Shown piece by piece: positions 32,908-41,446 of a stretch of DNA of 64,000 nt. The notes under the pieces are model-generated. The model was given only the letters and a program-made list of their open reading frames with translations. It was not told the DNA's origin and ran no database searches. The number at the start of each line of letters is the position of its first letter. The stretch's first letter is position 1. The translations under genes were made by a program, and so were the position numbers. This DNA comes from Prevotellaceae bacterium UBA2744 (GTDB lineage Bacteria > Bacteroidota > Bacteroidia > Bacteroidales > Bacteroidaceae), in NCBI GenBank assembly GCA_002353575.1, contig DEJQ01000024.1, positions 70,618 to 134,617 of the forward strand. The letters are read 5' to 3'.

Positions 32908-33945
32908 ATGAAATCACTACAAGAACTCACACGTCCCAATATATGGTCGTTGAAACCATATAGCTGTGCCCGCGATGAATTTAAGGGAATGAAAGCCGAC
33001 GTTTTTCTCGATGCAAACGAGAATCCCTTCCCTAATGGTATAAATCGCTATCCCGACCCTCTGCAGGAGGAGTTGAAGCATCTGATAGCTCCGTTCAAGG
33101 GAGTTCCTGCCGAGAATATATTTCTGGGGAACGGTTCGGACGAGGCCATCGACTTGCCTTTCCGTATATTCTGCCGTCCGGGAGTGGATAATGTAGTGGC
33201 TATCGACCCCACATACGGAATGTATGAGGTGTGTGCTGACGTGAATGATGTGGAATACCGTAAGGTGTCGCTCGATGCAGACTATGACTTCTCGCCCGAG
33301 GCATTGCTTGCCGCGACAGACGAGAATACGAAGCTGATTTTCATCTGTTCGCCCAATAATCCTACGGGCAATGCCTTCCGTCGCGAAAAGATAGAGAAGG
33401 TGCTTAGTGAGTTTCAGGGTATAGTGATTGTTGACGAGGCATATTCTGATTTCAGTCAGCAGCGTCCGTTGCGACTGGATCTGGGCAAATACCCGAACAT
33501 GATTGTGCTCAACACGTTCAGCAAGGCGATGGGCTGTGCAGGAATACGTCTCGGCATGGCATTTGCCGGCACGGACATCATTGCGCTGATGAACAAGGTG
33601 AAATATCCGTATAATGTGAATGTGCTGACGCAGCAGAGGGCAATGGATGTGCTGAGGGAACTGACCGTCTATCAGCGTCATCTGTCCGAGATATTAGACG
33701 AGCGCAGCACACTGATGGATGCCATCGCTGTCTTGCCTATATGTAGGAAGGTGTATCCCACGGATGCAAACTTCTTCCTTGCAAAGATGACCGATGCGGA
33801 CGGCATATACAAATATCTCGTACAGCAGGGAATCATCGTCAGGAACCGTAACCGCGTGGCACTGTGCGGCAATTGCCTGCGCATCACGATCGGTCTGAAA
33901 GAAGAAAATTCCGCACTGCTGGCAGCATTAAGAAAATACGTATGA
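32908..33945 (+). CDS. hisC: Histidinol-phosphate aminotransferase
   Basis: A PLP enzyme that transfers the amino group to imidazole-acetol phosphate. The 345-residue fold-type I protein shows NPFPNGINRYPDPLQ, FLGNGSDEAIDL, CSPNNPTGN and the PLP lysine in NTFSKAMGCAGIRLG near 210. The stop overlaps the hisB start (ATGA). Confidence 0.96.
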   Translation: MKSLQELTRPNIWSLKPYSCARDEFKGMKADVFLDANENPFPNGINRYPDPLQEELKHLIAPFKGVPAENIFLGNGSDEAIDLPFRIFCRPGVDNVVAIDPTYGMYEVCADVNDVEYRKVSLDADYDFSPEALLAATDENTKLIFICSPNNPTGNAFRREKIEKVLSEFQGIVIVDEAYSDFSQQRPLRLDLGKYPNMIVLNTFSKAMGCAGIRLGMAFAGTDIIALMNKVKYPYNVNVLTQQRAMDVLRELTVYQRHLSEILDERSTLMDAIAVLPICRKVYPTDANFFLAKMTDADGIYKYLVQQGIIVRNRNRVALCGNCLRITIGLKEENSALLAALRKYV

Positions 33946-35009
33946 AAAGGGTTTTATTTATAGATCGCGACGGCACTATCCTGAGAGAGCCTGCCGACGA
34001 ACAGATTGACTCGTTCGAGAAATTCCATTTCCTGCCGGGCGTAATCCGCAACCTGAACTTCATCAGGAAGAAGCTGGACTTCGAGTTCGTGCTCGTAAGC
34101 AACCAGGACGGACTGGGGACGGCAAGTTATCCCGAGGCTGACTTCTGGCCTACGCACAACCTGATGCTCGACATACTGAAGGGGGAGGGTGTGGAGTTCG
34201 ACGAGCAATGTATCGACCGCTCCTTTCCCCAGGATAACCTGCCCACACGCAAGCCAGGCACGGCAATGCTCACGAAATATATGCAGGGCGATTACGACCT
34301 GGCGGACAGCTATGTGATAGGCGACAGGCAGACAGACCGCCAGCTGGCGGAGAACCTTGGGTGCAGATACCTGATTCTGGGCGACAACGTGCAGTCGTGG
34401 GATGAAATCACGGAGCTGCTGTTTGCCGGTGAGCGTACGGCGTCGGCCCGCCGTACGACGAAGGAGACAGACATAGACATCTGGCTGAATCTGGACGGCA
34501 CGGGGCAGTGTGACATCGACACGGGTCTCGGTTTCTTCGACCATATGCTTGAGCAGATAGGTAAACACGGGAATATAGACCTGAGGATTCATGTCAAGGG
34601 CGACCTGAATGTTGACGAACACCATACGATCGAAGACACCGGCATTGCGCTGGGCGAGTGCATAGCCAAGGCTATCGGCGACAAGCGCGGCATAGAGCGT
34701 TATGGCTACACGCTGCCGATGGACGATTGTCTCTGTTCCGTATGCCTCGACTTCGGCGGACGGGCATGGCTCGTGTGGGATGCCGAGTTCCACCGCGAAC
34801 GCATCGGCGATATGCCTACAGAGATGTTCCTCCATTTCTTCAAGTCGTTCAGCGATGCCGCCCGCATCAATCTGAACATTAAGGCTGAGGGCGAGAACGA
34901 GCACCACAAGATAGAGGGTATATTCAAGGCCCTGGCACGCAGCATCAAGATGGCTGTGAAGCGTGATATATACAAATACCAACTTCCGTCAAGCAAGGGA
35001 GTGTTATGA
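33942..35009 (+). CDS. hisB: Bifunctional histidinol phosphatase / imidazoleglycerol-phosphate dehydratase
   Basis: Carries out steps 7 and 9 of histidine synthesis. The 355-residue protein has an N-terminal HAD phosphatase (about 1-165; FIDRDGTILREP, SNQDGLGT, and the late KPGTAM...YVIGDRQTD). A C-terminal dehydratase domain follows (about 170-355), with the metal-binding GLGFFDHMLEQIGKHG, DEHHTIEDTGI and NEHHKIEGIFKALARSIK histidine clusters. The fusion is known from enteric bacteria and is also common in Bacteroidetes. I start at MKRVLFIDRDG, overlapping hisC by four bases. The frame is open further upstream but only inside hisC. Confidence 0.96.
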   Translation: MKRVLFIDRDGTILREPADEQIDSFEKFHFLPGVIRNLNFIRKKLDFEFVLVSNQDGLGTASYPEADFWPTHNLMLDILKGEGVEFDEQCIDRSFPQDNLPTRKPGTAMLTKYMQGDYDLADSYVIGDRQTDRQLAENLGCRYLILGDNVQSWDEITELLFAGERTASARRTTKETDIDIWLNLDGTGQCDIDTGLGFFDHMLEQIGKHGNIDLRIHVKGDLNVDEHHTIEDTGIALGECIAKAIGDKRGIERYGYTLPMDDCLCSVCLDFGGRAWLVWDAEFHRERIGDMPTEMFLHFFKSFSDAARINLNIKAEGENEHHKIEGIFKALARSIKMAVKRDIYKYQLPSSKGVL

Positions 35010-35485
35010 AAAGGATAGAAATCAGCATATCATACTGCAAAGTAGAGGAAAAGGAACTCTCCGAGGAAGATAGGGCATTGCTTGATGCTGCCCGTAAAGC
35101 AACTTATCGCAGCTATTCGCCCTACTCTGGATTCAGCGTCGGGGCTGCGGTCCTGCTCGACGACGGCACGGTGGTAGAGGGAAGCAATCAGGAGAACTGC
35201 TCCTATCCGCAGGGACAGTGTGCCGAACGCACAGCTCTGTTCTATGCCGGTTCGCGCTATCCCGACAGGAAGATTCTGACTATCTGTATCGCGGCACGTG
35301 GAACCGACGGTGCTTTCACCTCCAGTCCTATCTCGCCCTGCGGCGGTTGCAGGCAGGTGCTGCTGGAGTCGGAGGTCAGACAGAAAACCCCGATCGGCAT
35401 CCTGCTGTGCGGCACCGACGCCATATATCGCATCGATTCGGCCAGAGACCTGCTGCCAATCAGTTTTGACAATTCATATTTGTAA
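35006..35485 (+). CDS. cdd: Cytidine deaminase
   Basis: Deaminates cytidine and deoxycytidine for pyrimidine salvage. The 159-residue protein has the zinc-binding motifs CAERTAL near 72 and PCGGCRQVL near 112, plus the substrate-binding SPYSGFSVGAAVL. It starts inside the hisB stop (ATGA overlap), so it travels with the histidine operon although it belongs to a different pathway. A glucosaminidase gene follows 33 bp later. Confidence 0.95.
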   Translation: MKRIEISISYCKVEEKELSEEDRALLDAARKATYRSYSPYSGFSVGAAVLLDDGTVVEGSNQENCSYPQGQCAERTALFYAGSRYPDRKILTICIAARGTDGAFTSSPISPCGGCRQVLLESEVRQKTPIGILLCGTDAIYRIDSARDLLPISFDNSYL

Positions 35486-35518
35486 TCCCGATATCGTAAT
35501 CCGAACTAACACACAGCT

Positions 35519-36424
35519 ATGCGTAACTTCATATTCCTGGTACTGATATTCTGCTCGTCGGCCCTGAATGCCCAGCGGCGCAATTCGGCATATGAGAATT
35601 ATATCGAAAAATATAAAGACATAGCCATTGAGCAGATGGAGGAGCACCACATTCCTGCCAGCATCACCCTTGCGCAGGGACTGCTGGAGAGCGGGGCTGG
35701 CATGAGCGATCTGGCGCGAAGGTCGAACAACCACTTCGGCATAAAGTGCCATGACGACTGGAATGGCAAGCGCACCTATAAAGATGACGACCGCCGGAAC
35801 GACTGCTTCCGCGTGTATTCTTCCGTACGCGACAGTTACGAAGACCATTCCCGTTTCCTGCTCCGTCCGCGCTACAGCAGACTGTTCCAGCTGGACCAGC
35901 GCGACTACAAGGGCTGGGCACACGGACTGAAGGCCTGTGGATATGCCACTCTGCCTACCTATGCCAGCCGCCTGATAAACATCATTGAACTGTATGAACT
36001 CTACCGCTACGACAAGAAAGGCGGAGGCGGCAGGTCGTATGTGGCAATAGGCAATCAGCATCCGCTCCACCTCATCAACAATCTTGACTGTGTGATAGCA
36101 CGCGAGGGCGACACATGGGAAAGCCTGTCGAAGGAACTGAAGGAACGCGGTATCAGACTCTCCGCACGCAAACTGCGTAAGTACAACGAAGCCCCCTCGA
36201 AGTATTTCTTCCCGTCGGCGGGTACTCCTATCTACTTGCAGAAGAAACTGAAGCATGCCGACCGCGACAAATACCCGAAGGACTACTGGCATCACATACA
36301 GCCGGGCGAGTCGATGTACTCCATAGCCCAGATGTACGGTGTGCGCATCAAGTACCTCTACAAGATGAATTTCCGTAAAAGTGATTACGTGCCGGAGCCG
36401 GGCGACCTGCTTCGGGTGCGCTGA
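35519..36424 (+). CDS. Secreted N-acetylglucosaminidase (GH73-like) with LysM
   Basis: A 301-residue peptidoglycan hydrolase with a signal peptide (MRNFIFLVLIFCSSALNA). The glucosaminidase domain covers about 25-165 (IPASITLAQGLLESGAGMSDLARRSNNHFGIKCH, with the catalytic glutamate in LLESG). After a linker a first LysM-like segment (IAREGDTWESLSKEL) and a C-terminal LysM (HHIQPGESMYSIAQMYGVRIKYLYKMN) bind glycan. It is the last gene of the his-cdd run and is followed by a phased repeat array and a terminator. Confidence 0.9.
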   Translation: MRNFIFLVLIFCSSALNAQRRNSAYENYIEKYKDIAIEQMEEHHIPASITLAQGLLESGAGMSDLARRSNNHFGIKCHDDWNGKRTYKDDDRRNDCFRVYSSVRDSYEDHSRFLLRPRYSRLFQLDQRDYKGWAHGLKACGYATLPTYASRLINIIELYELYRYDKKGGGGRSYVAIGNQHPLHLINNLDCVIAREGDTWESLSKELKERGIRLSARKLRKYNEAPSKYFFPSAGTPIYLQKKLKHADRDKYPKDYWHHIQPGESMYSIAQMYGVRIKYLYKMNFRKSDYVPEPGDLLRVR

Positions 36425-36453
36425 CCCCCTAAAACACATACCTTTTTGCAGTA

Positions 36454-36571
36454 ATGCGCATTATCCGGTCTGATAATGCGCATTACCGATTCCGTTCATG
36501 CGCATCATCGATTTGAATCATGCGCATCATTGATTTGAATCATGCGCATCATTGATTCCATTCATACGCAT
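36454..36571. repeat. Six atgcgcat palindromes at exact 22-bp spacing
   Basis: atgcgcat, a perfect 8-bp palindrome, begins at 36454, 36476, 36498, 36520 and 36542, with a one-base variant (atacgcat) at 36564. Every step is 22 bp. The 14 bases between cores are A/T-rich and only partly conserved (cattgatttgaat and variants). It lies between the glucosaminidase stop and the shared terminator. Confidence 0.95.
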
Positions 36572-36585
36572 CATTTTATTCCGGC

Positions 36586-36638
36586 AAAAAAAGGCCCCAC
36601 ATTATCCTCGGCGGAAAATGTGGGGCCTTTGTAGTTTT
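36586..36638. terminator. Bidirectional terminator between glucosaminidase and RNase G genes
   Basis: aaaggccccacatt and aatgtggggccttt form a long GC-rich stem, with an A run on the left and TTTTTT on the right. Confidence 0.88.
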
Positions 36639-36654
36639 TTAAGTCGGATCTGTC

Positions 36655-38244
36655 TTACTTCTTTGTCATGCCGCGTGTTTCAATCTCCTCGGTCATGTTA
36701 ATCTCGTTTCCCTGCGTGTCGATAAACCTGTACTGTAGGAATGCGAGAGCCTGCGAGGGGATGATGCGAAGCCCGAATCCGTATTTCATCTGCCAACGGC
36801 GATAGAGGGATACGAGTCCCTGGTTGATGTAGGCAGCTACATACGGGTGGACAAACAGTTTGAATTTCTTTACTCCAAGATTGTTCACCAGATAGTCAAT
36901 CTTGCTTTCCAGCGTGTCGGTGAAGAGGATTGACGGTTGGATGGTTCCCTTTCCAAAGCATGTGGGGCAGGTCTCCTCGACAGGTACGTCCATTGCCGGA
37001 CGTACGCGCTGACGGGTTATCTGCATCAGTCCGAATTTGCTCAGAGGCAGGATGGTGTGTTTGGCGCGGTCGTTTTTCATCAGCTCCGTCATGTGCTCAT
37101 ATAGCTTCTGGCGGTGTTCTGCCGTGTCCATATCGATGAAATCGACTACGATAATGCCGCCCATATCCCTCAGACGTAGCTGTCGGGCCAGTTCGTCGGC
37201 TGCTCCCATGTTGACTTCAAAGGCATTGTCTTCCTGATTCTCGATACCTCGCGAGCGGTTGCCGGAGTTGACGTCAACCACGTGCAGCGCCTCGGTGTGC
37301 TCGATGATGAGGTATGCTCCGTGTTTGTAGCTGATGGTGCGTCCGAGTCCCGACTTAATCTGCTTCGTTACGTTGAAGTTGTCGAAGATAGGGATGTTGC
37401 CCTTGTAGAGTTTCACGATTCCTGCTCTCTCCGGAGCAATGAGCGACACATAGTTTTGTACTTCCTTGAATACTTCTTCATCGTTGATGTGAATACTTTC
37501 GTAGGAAGGGTTGAAGACATCGCGCAGCATTGACACCGTGCGGCTTGTCTCTTCATGAATCAGGGCTGGCAGCGTGTTCGCCTTCTGGAGTTTTCCGATG
37601 CTGTCGTTCCAGTAGCCTATGAGAATCGACAGCTCATTGTTCAGTTCTGCTGCCCGTTTTCCTTCTGCTACGGTGCGCACGATGACTCCGAAATTGCGTG
37701 GCTTGATGCTCTGAATGAGTTGTTTCAGTCGTACCCGTTCTTCTTTCGACTTGATTTTTGTGCTTACCGATACCTTGTCGGTAAACGGAATGAGAACAAG
37801 GAAGCGTCCGGCAAACGAGATTTCTCCGGTCAGGCGCGGTCCTTTCGTGTTGATGGGTTCCTTGGTGATCTGTACTATCACCTCCTGTCCCAGTTCGAGT
37901 ACGTCCTGTATGTTTCCCACCTTTGGCAGGTCAGCTGCTGACTGTGCCTTTGCCATCGGCGCAAGTTTCTTGCGGTCGCTTACTACTTGCTTCACGTATT
38001 TCTTCAGTGAGGGAAATTGTGAACTCAGATCTTGGTAGTGCAGAAATGCTTCGCGTTCATGACCGACATCGATAAAACACGCATTCAGTGCCGGCATCAC
38101 CTTCTTGACTTTGCCGGCATAGATGTTGCCTACGGAGTAGTGCGAATCTTGACTTTCCTTCTGAAACTCCACGAGCTTCTCGTCTTCAAGAAGGGCAATA
38201 GTAACCTCCTGCGGCTGTGCATCAATGATGAGTTCGCTAGTCAT
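36655..38244 (-). CDS. rng: Ribonuclease G/E family endoribonuclease
   Basis: A 529-residue single-strand-specific endoribonuclease that matures rRNA and degrades mRNA. The S1 RNA-binding domain is at about 35-125 (GNIYAGKVKKVMPALNACFIDVGHEREAFLH). The RNase H-like catalytic part includes SGNRSRGIENQ and VVDFIDMDTAEHR near 367 with the metal-binding aspartates. The zinc-link CPTCFGKG is near 428. The protein lacks the long C-terminal scaffold of E. coli RNase E, so it is RNase G-like. The gene points toward the shared terminator at 36586, and a 29-residue basic protein gene lies upstream on the same strand. Confidence 0.95.
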   Translation of the reverse strand: MTSELIIDAQPQEVTIALLEDEKLVEFQKESQDSHYSVGNIYAGKVKKVMPALNACFIDVGHEREAFLHYQDLSSQFPSLKKYVKQVVSDRKKLAPMAKAQSAADLPKVGNIQDVLELGQEVIVQITKEPINTKGPRLTGEISFAGRFLVLIPFTDKVSVSTKIKSKEERVRLKQLIQSIKPRNFGVIVRTVAEGKRAAELNNELSILIGYWNDSIGKLQKANTLPALIHEETSRTVSMLRDVFNPSYESIHINDEEVFKEVQNYVSLIAPERAGIVKLYKGNIPIFDNFNVTKQIKSGLGRTISYKHGAYLIIEHTEALHVVDVNSGNRSRGIENQEDNAFEVNMGAADELARQLRLRDMGGIIVVDFIDMDTAEHRQKLYEHMTELMKNDRAKHTILPLSKFGLMQITRQRVRPAMDVPVEETCPTCFGKGTIQPSILFTDTLESKIDYLVNNLGVKKFKLFVHPYVAAYINQGLVSLYRRWQMKYGFGLRIIPSQALAFLQYRFIDTQGNEINMTEEIETRGMTKK

Positions 38245-38301
38245 TTTTGCAAAAATAAAATTTAAAAGAACGATTTGGTTGTCTGGTTGTCATGTTGACA
38301 A

Positions 38302-38340
38302 GTTAACACATTTGCCTGCTCGGCAAATCGCTGTGTTAAC
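38302..38340. repeat. Nested inverted repeat with GTTAAC ends
   Basis: gttaacaca (38302-38310) pairs with tgtgttaac (38332-38340), and inside it tttgcc pairs with ggcaaa around tgctc. gttgac motifs flank both ends (38294, 38343) and gtcaac repeats follow at 38388 and 38396. It may terminate the small gene upstream on the minus strand, although no T run is present. Confidence 0.75.
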
Positions 38341-38421
38341 AAGTTGACGAGCTGGCAAGCTGTTCGTAACCTAATCGGTGACAACCCGTCAACTCGTCAA
38401 CTGGTTTGCTCGTCGGCAATC

Positions 38422-38511
38422 TTACTTGCTCTTGTGACGATTCTTTCTCAGTCTCTTCTTACGCTTGTGAGTAGAGATCTTGTGTCTTTTCTTTTTCTTA
38501 CCGTTTGGCAT
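38422..38511 (-). CDS. 29-residue basic protein, AURKAIP1/COX24-type ribosomal protein
   Basis: A very short gene (30 codons with stop) with 19 lysine, arginine or histidine residues out of 29. It starts MPNGKKKKRHKISTHKRKK and ends NRHKSK. I recognise this as the small Bacteroidetes protein annotated as AURKAIP1/COX24-domain, a likely component of the small ribosomal subunit. The start is fixed by the leading ATG and a TACCTTTG promoter box 64 bp upstream. The stop is 177 bp before the RNase G start, so both may be in one transcript. Confidence 0.85.
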   Translation of the reverse strand: MPNGKKKKRHKISTHKRKKRLRKNRHKSK

Positions 38512-38575
38512 ATCCGTTTTAGATTAAATGTTAATAATATATGATTTTGTCGTTTGCTCGCTATAAAATCGCGTG

Positions 38576-38583
38576 CAAAGGTA
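38576..38583 (-). promoter_or_regulatory. Promoter -7 box for the 29-residue protein gene
   Basis: The reverse strand reads TACCTTTG within gcaaaggta. It faces away from the identical box at 38605, the two being 21 bp apart. Confidence 0.65.
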
Positions 38584-38604
38584 AAGATAATAATTGAAAA
38601 AACG

Positions 38605-38612
38605 TACCTTTG
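38605..38612 (+). promoter_or_regulatory. Promoter -7 box for the DUF3078 gene
   Basis: TACCTTTG lies 21 bases upstream of the ATG at 38634, which argues against the alternative start eight codons earlier. Confidence 0.65.
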
Positions 38613-38633
38613 TGCATAATTTTTTACAAAACG

Positions 38634-39902
38634 ATGAATTTTAGACTATATATTTTTGTCTGTTTGATTTCTCTATGTGCAACATCCGGAGCAGAAGTGC
38701 CTGATAGTCTGCGCGTGTCACCATATTTATTCAAAGTCATAGGCCCCAGGGTATATAGAAGCGAAGCGACGAAGCGTGTCTTCCAGCTGGACTGGAGTCC
38801 GAAGACGGGCGGAACACCCGAAATCGACGAGACGCAGGGAATGATGCGGCGGGAAAGACTCGATTCATTGATGGACCGGGCTCTGTTCCGGACATACATG
38901 GAACACCCTACAGATTTCCGTTACCATGACGGCATGGTAGAGAGACAGAAACTGATAGCCGATGATGCCGTGGCCGACAAGCCAGGCAGTAAGGCAAGTG
39001 ACGCTGCAGTGGCAAGTCTGCTGCTGCTTAATAAAGAGCAGAAGAATGTTGCTGATTTAGTAGGTCCGCTTGACATTGGTCTTGAGATAGAGCGGCCAAA
39101 CTTCTGGAATACGAAATGTGAGTTCTCTTTACAGTTTTCTCAGAATTATTTCTCTGAGATGTGGTATAAGGGAGCAAACAACAATATGACACTTCTCACT
39201 TCGCTTTTGGCTGAGGCAAACTACAATGACCAAAAGAAAATCCAGTGGGACAACAGACTTGAGATGCGTCTTGGATTTATCAATTCGAAGAGTGATACTG
39301 TTCATAGCTATATCCCAAGTGATAATAAGTTATATCTGATGAGTAAGTTCGGTTTGAAGGCATACCGCGATTTCTACTATACTCTTGCTGCAGAGGCGCA
39401 AACTCAGTTGATGAATGGTTATAAAGTAAACGACAAGGTGCGATATTCTGCATTCTTTGCTCCTCTCGACGTTTTCCTTTCAATAGGTATGGACTACAAG
39501 CCGAAACTGAAAAACAACAATGTGCTTTCTGTCGCTTTGCTGCCTTTGTCATATAAATTCCGATATGTCGGTGGCGGAGATGATGTAATCATTAATGAAT
39601 ATAAACTGCGCGACGGCCGTCGTCAGCAGCACGACTTCGGTTCCAGGATGGAAGCAAACTGCAGGTTCACCATCGTGAAGAACCTGGTGTGGAAAAGCCG
39701 CTTGTACTATTATACCACATATAAATATGTAGAAGCAGAGTGGGAAAACTCTCTCACTTATTCCTTCAGCCGTTATTTGCAGTCCGAAATCTTTACTTTA
39801 TGGCGCTTTGACGATAACCGCGACAAAAAATACTGGGACGAAAAGCTCGGATACTTCCAGTTCCGTGAATATTTGACATTGGGTCTTGCATATAAGTTCT
39901 GA
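38634..39902 (+). CDS. DUF3078 outer-membrane-type protein
   Basis: A 422-residue protein with a signal peptide (MNFRLYIFVCLISLCATSGA), an N-terminal proline/arginine-rich region, and a beta-rich C-terminal half (about 150-422) with alternating aromatic and polar residues. Examples are FSLQFSQNYFSEMWYKGANNNMTLL, RLEMRLGFINSKSDTV and SRLYYYTTYKYVEAEWENSLTYSF. This fits the DUF3078 family, which I take to be an outer-membrane barrel of unknown function found across Bacteroidetes. The last residues (LTLGLAYKF) end in phenylalanine, as in many barrels. It is a single gene with its own promoter. Confidence 0.8.
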   Translation: MNFRLYIFVCLISLCATSGAEVPDSLRVSPYLFKVIGPRVYRSEATKRVFQLDWSPKTGGTPEIDETQGMMRRERLDSLMDRALFRTYMEHPTDFRYHDGMVERQKLIADDAVADKPGSKASDAAVASLLLLNKEQKNVADLVGPLDIGLEIERPNFWNTKCEFSLQFSQNYFSEMWYKGANNNMTLLTSLLAEANYNDQKKIQWDNRLEMRLGFINSKSDTVHSYIPSDNKLYLMSKFGLKAYRDFYYTLAAEAQTQLMNGYKVNDKVRYSAFFAPLDVFLSIGMDYKPKLKNNNVLSVALLPLSYKFRYVGGGDDVIINEYKLRDGRRQQHDFGSRMEANCRFTIVKNLVWKSRLYYYTTYKYVEAEWENSLTYSFSRYLQSEIFTLWRFDDNRDKKYWDEKLGYFQFREYLTLGLAYKF

Positions 39903-39967
39903 TTTTATTTTGTCAAGAAAACTACTCTCAAATGCTAACACTTTGTAAATTATTCTGCCGTTTTGTA

Positions 39968-39997
39968 TTGCAAAATAATTTTTAATACCTAACTTTG
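39968..39997 (+). promoter_or_regulatory. Promoter for asnA-queD-queE
   Basis: TTG (39968-39970), 19 bp spacer, TAACTTTG (39990-39997). This is a good fit to the Bacteroidetes -33/-7 promoter, 32 bp before the asnA start. Confidence 0.75.
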
Positions 39998-40029
39998 CGC
40001 AAAATTTGTAAATAGTAAGTGTAAGAAAT

Positions 40030-41067
40030 ATGAGTAAATTGGTAAAAGTTGAGGGCTACAAACAACTACTTACCCCAACTCAGACGGAGCAGGGAATAAA
40101 ACTTATAAAGGAATTCTTTCAGGTCAACCTGAGTACTGCACTCAGGCTTCGCCGAGTCACTGCCCCTCTGTTCGTATTGCGCGGATTAGGAATTAATGAT
40201 GACTTGAACGGGGTGGAGCGTCCGGTGACATTCCCTATTAAAGATATGGGCGAACAGATTGCAGAAGTGGTTCACTCCCTGGCAAAATGGAAGCGGCTGA
40301 TGCTTGGTGAATACGGCATAGAACCCGGATACGGACTCTATACAGATATGAATGCCATTCGCGGTGACGAAGAGCTGGACAATATCCATTCGCTCTACGT
40401 GGATCAGTGGGACTGGGAACGCACCATTACGGCTGCAGACCGCAACCTCGACTTCCTGAAGAAAATAGTTCGCGACATCTATTCTGCCATCCTGCGCACA
40501 GAATATCTGGTACACGAGACCTATCCGAATGTAAAATCATTCCTGCCGGAAGAGATTCACTTTATTCATAGCGAAGAACTGCGCCAGATGTATCCTGATA
40601 AGACTCCAAAGGAACGTGAAGATGCTATCTGCAAGAAGTATGGAGCCGTCTTTATCATGGGTATAGGCGGAAAACTTGGTGACGGAGAGGTACACGACGG
40701 CAGAGCTCCCGACTACGATGACTGGAGTACTCCCAATTCTGACGGATTCAAGGGACTCAACGGCGACATCCTTGTCTGGTATCCTATTCTCGGCCGTGCG
40801 TTGGAACTCTCGTCTATGGGTATCCGAGTAGATAAGGAAGCACTCCTGCGCCAGTTGCAACTCACAGGAAAGGAAGACCGTAAGAATCTGTACTTCCATA
40901 AGAAGCTGCTTAACGACGAGATGCCTCTCAGCATAGGAGGTGGAATAGGGCAGAGCCGTCTGTGTATGGTATTGCTCCAGAAGGCACATGTGGGTGAAAT
41001 CCAAGCCAGCATATGGCCGGAGGATATGAGAAAGGAATGTGCAGCGGCAGGTATGCCACTCATTTAA
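40030..41067 (+). CDS. asnA: Aspartate-ammonia ligase
   Basis: Makes asparagine from aspartate, ammonia and ATP. The 345 residues match the AsnA family, which is built on a class II aminoacyl-tRNA-synthetase fold. Visible motifs are LRLRRVTAPLFVLRGLGINDDLNG near 38, YTDMNAIRGDEELDNIHSLYVDQWDWE near 97, and GGGIGQSRLCMVLLQKAHVGEIQ near 300. It is the first gene of a short run with queD and queE, which has no obvious metabolic link to asparagine. Confidence 0.97.
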   Translation: MSKLVKVEGYKQLLTPTQTEQGIKLIKEFFQVNLSTALRLRRVTAPLFVLRGLGINDDLNGVERPVTFPIKDMGEQIAEVVHSLAKWKRLMLGEYGIEPGYGLYTDMNAIRGDEELDNIHSLYVDQWDWERTITAADRNLDFLKKIVRDIYSAILRTEYLVHETYPNVKSFLPEEIHFIHSEELRQMYPDKTPKEREDAICKKYGAVFIMGIGGKLGDGEVHDGRAPDYDDWSTPNSDGFKGLNGDILVWYPILGRALELSSMGIRVDKEALLRQLQLTGKEDRKNLYFHKKLLNDEMPLSIGGGIGQSRLCMVLLQKAHVGEIQASIWPEDMRKECAAAGMPLI

Positions 41068-41081
41068 TAATTATAGTGTAT

Positions 41082-41441
41082 ATGTACTACGTATCAAAAC
41101 GCATGGAAATTGCAGCATGCCACCAGCTGACTTTGAGTTATGAAAGCAAGTGCAGTAATATGCATGGACACAATTGGGTTGTCACCATTTACTGCAAGGC
41201 AAAGGAACTCAATTCGGATGGAATGGTGTGTGACTTTACGCATATAAAACAATCTATTCATGGTTATCTTGATCATGGTAATCTGAACGAATTGCTTCCG
41301 TTCAATCCCACTGCCGAGAATATAGCCAAGTGGATCACAGAGCAGATACCGCAGTGCTATAAGGCATGTGTTCAGGAGTCGGAAGGCAACGTTGCGGTGT
41401 ATGTCAATGATGAGAAAGCAGACGGTCACGAAATGCTTTAG
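41082..41441 (+). CDS. queD: 6-carboxy-5,6,7,8-tetrahydropterin synthase
   Basis: Converts dihydroneopterin triphosphate to 6-carboxytetrahydropterin in queuosine synthesis. The 119-residue protein has the zinc-binding histidines in ACHQL and MHGHNW, and a conserved cysteine in SKCSNMHG. EVAVYVN-like ends close the T-fold. I chose the Met of MYYVSKRMEIAACH, 14 bp after asnA, over an in-frame Met inside asnA. queE starts 5 bp downstream. Confidence 0.93.
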   Translation: MYYVSKRMEIAACHQLTLSYESKCSNMHGHNWVVTIYCKAKELNSDGMVCDFTHIKQSIHGYLDHGNLNELLPFNPTAENIAKWITEQIPQCYKACVQESEGNVAVYVNDEKADGHEML

Positions 41442-41446
41442 ACAGG

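Noticed and set aside
33954..34982. A 342-codon open frame on the minus strand
   Set aside because: Antisense to hisB, which has both catalytic domains intact.
36454..36571. CRISPR array
   Set aside because: Units are only 22 bp with A/T-rich, similar spacers of about 14 bp, and no cas gene is present.
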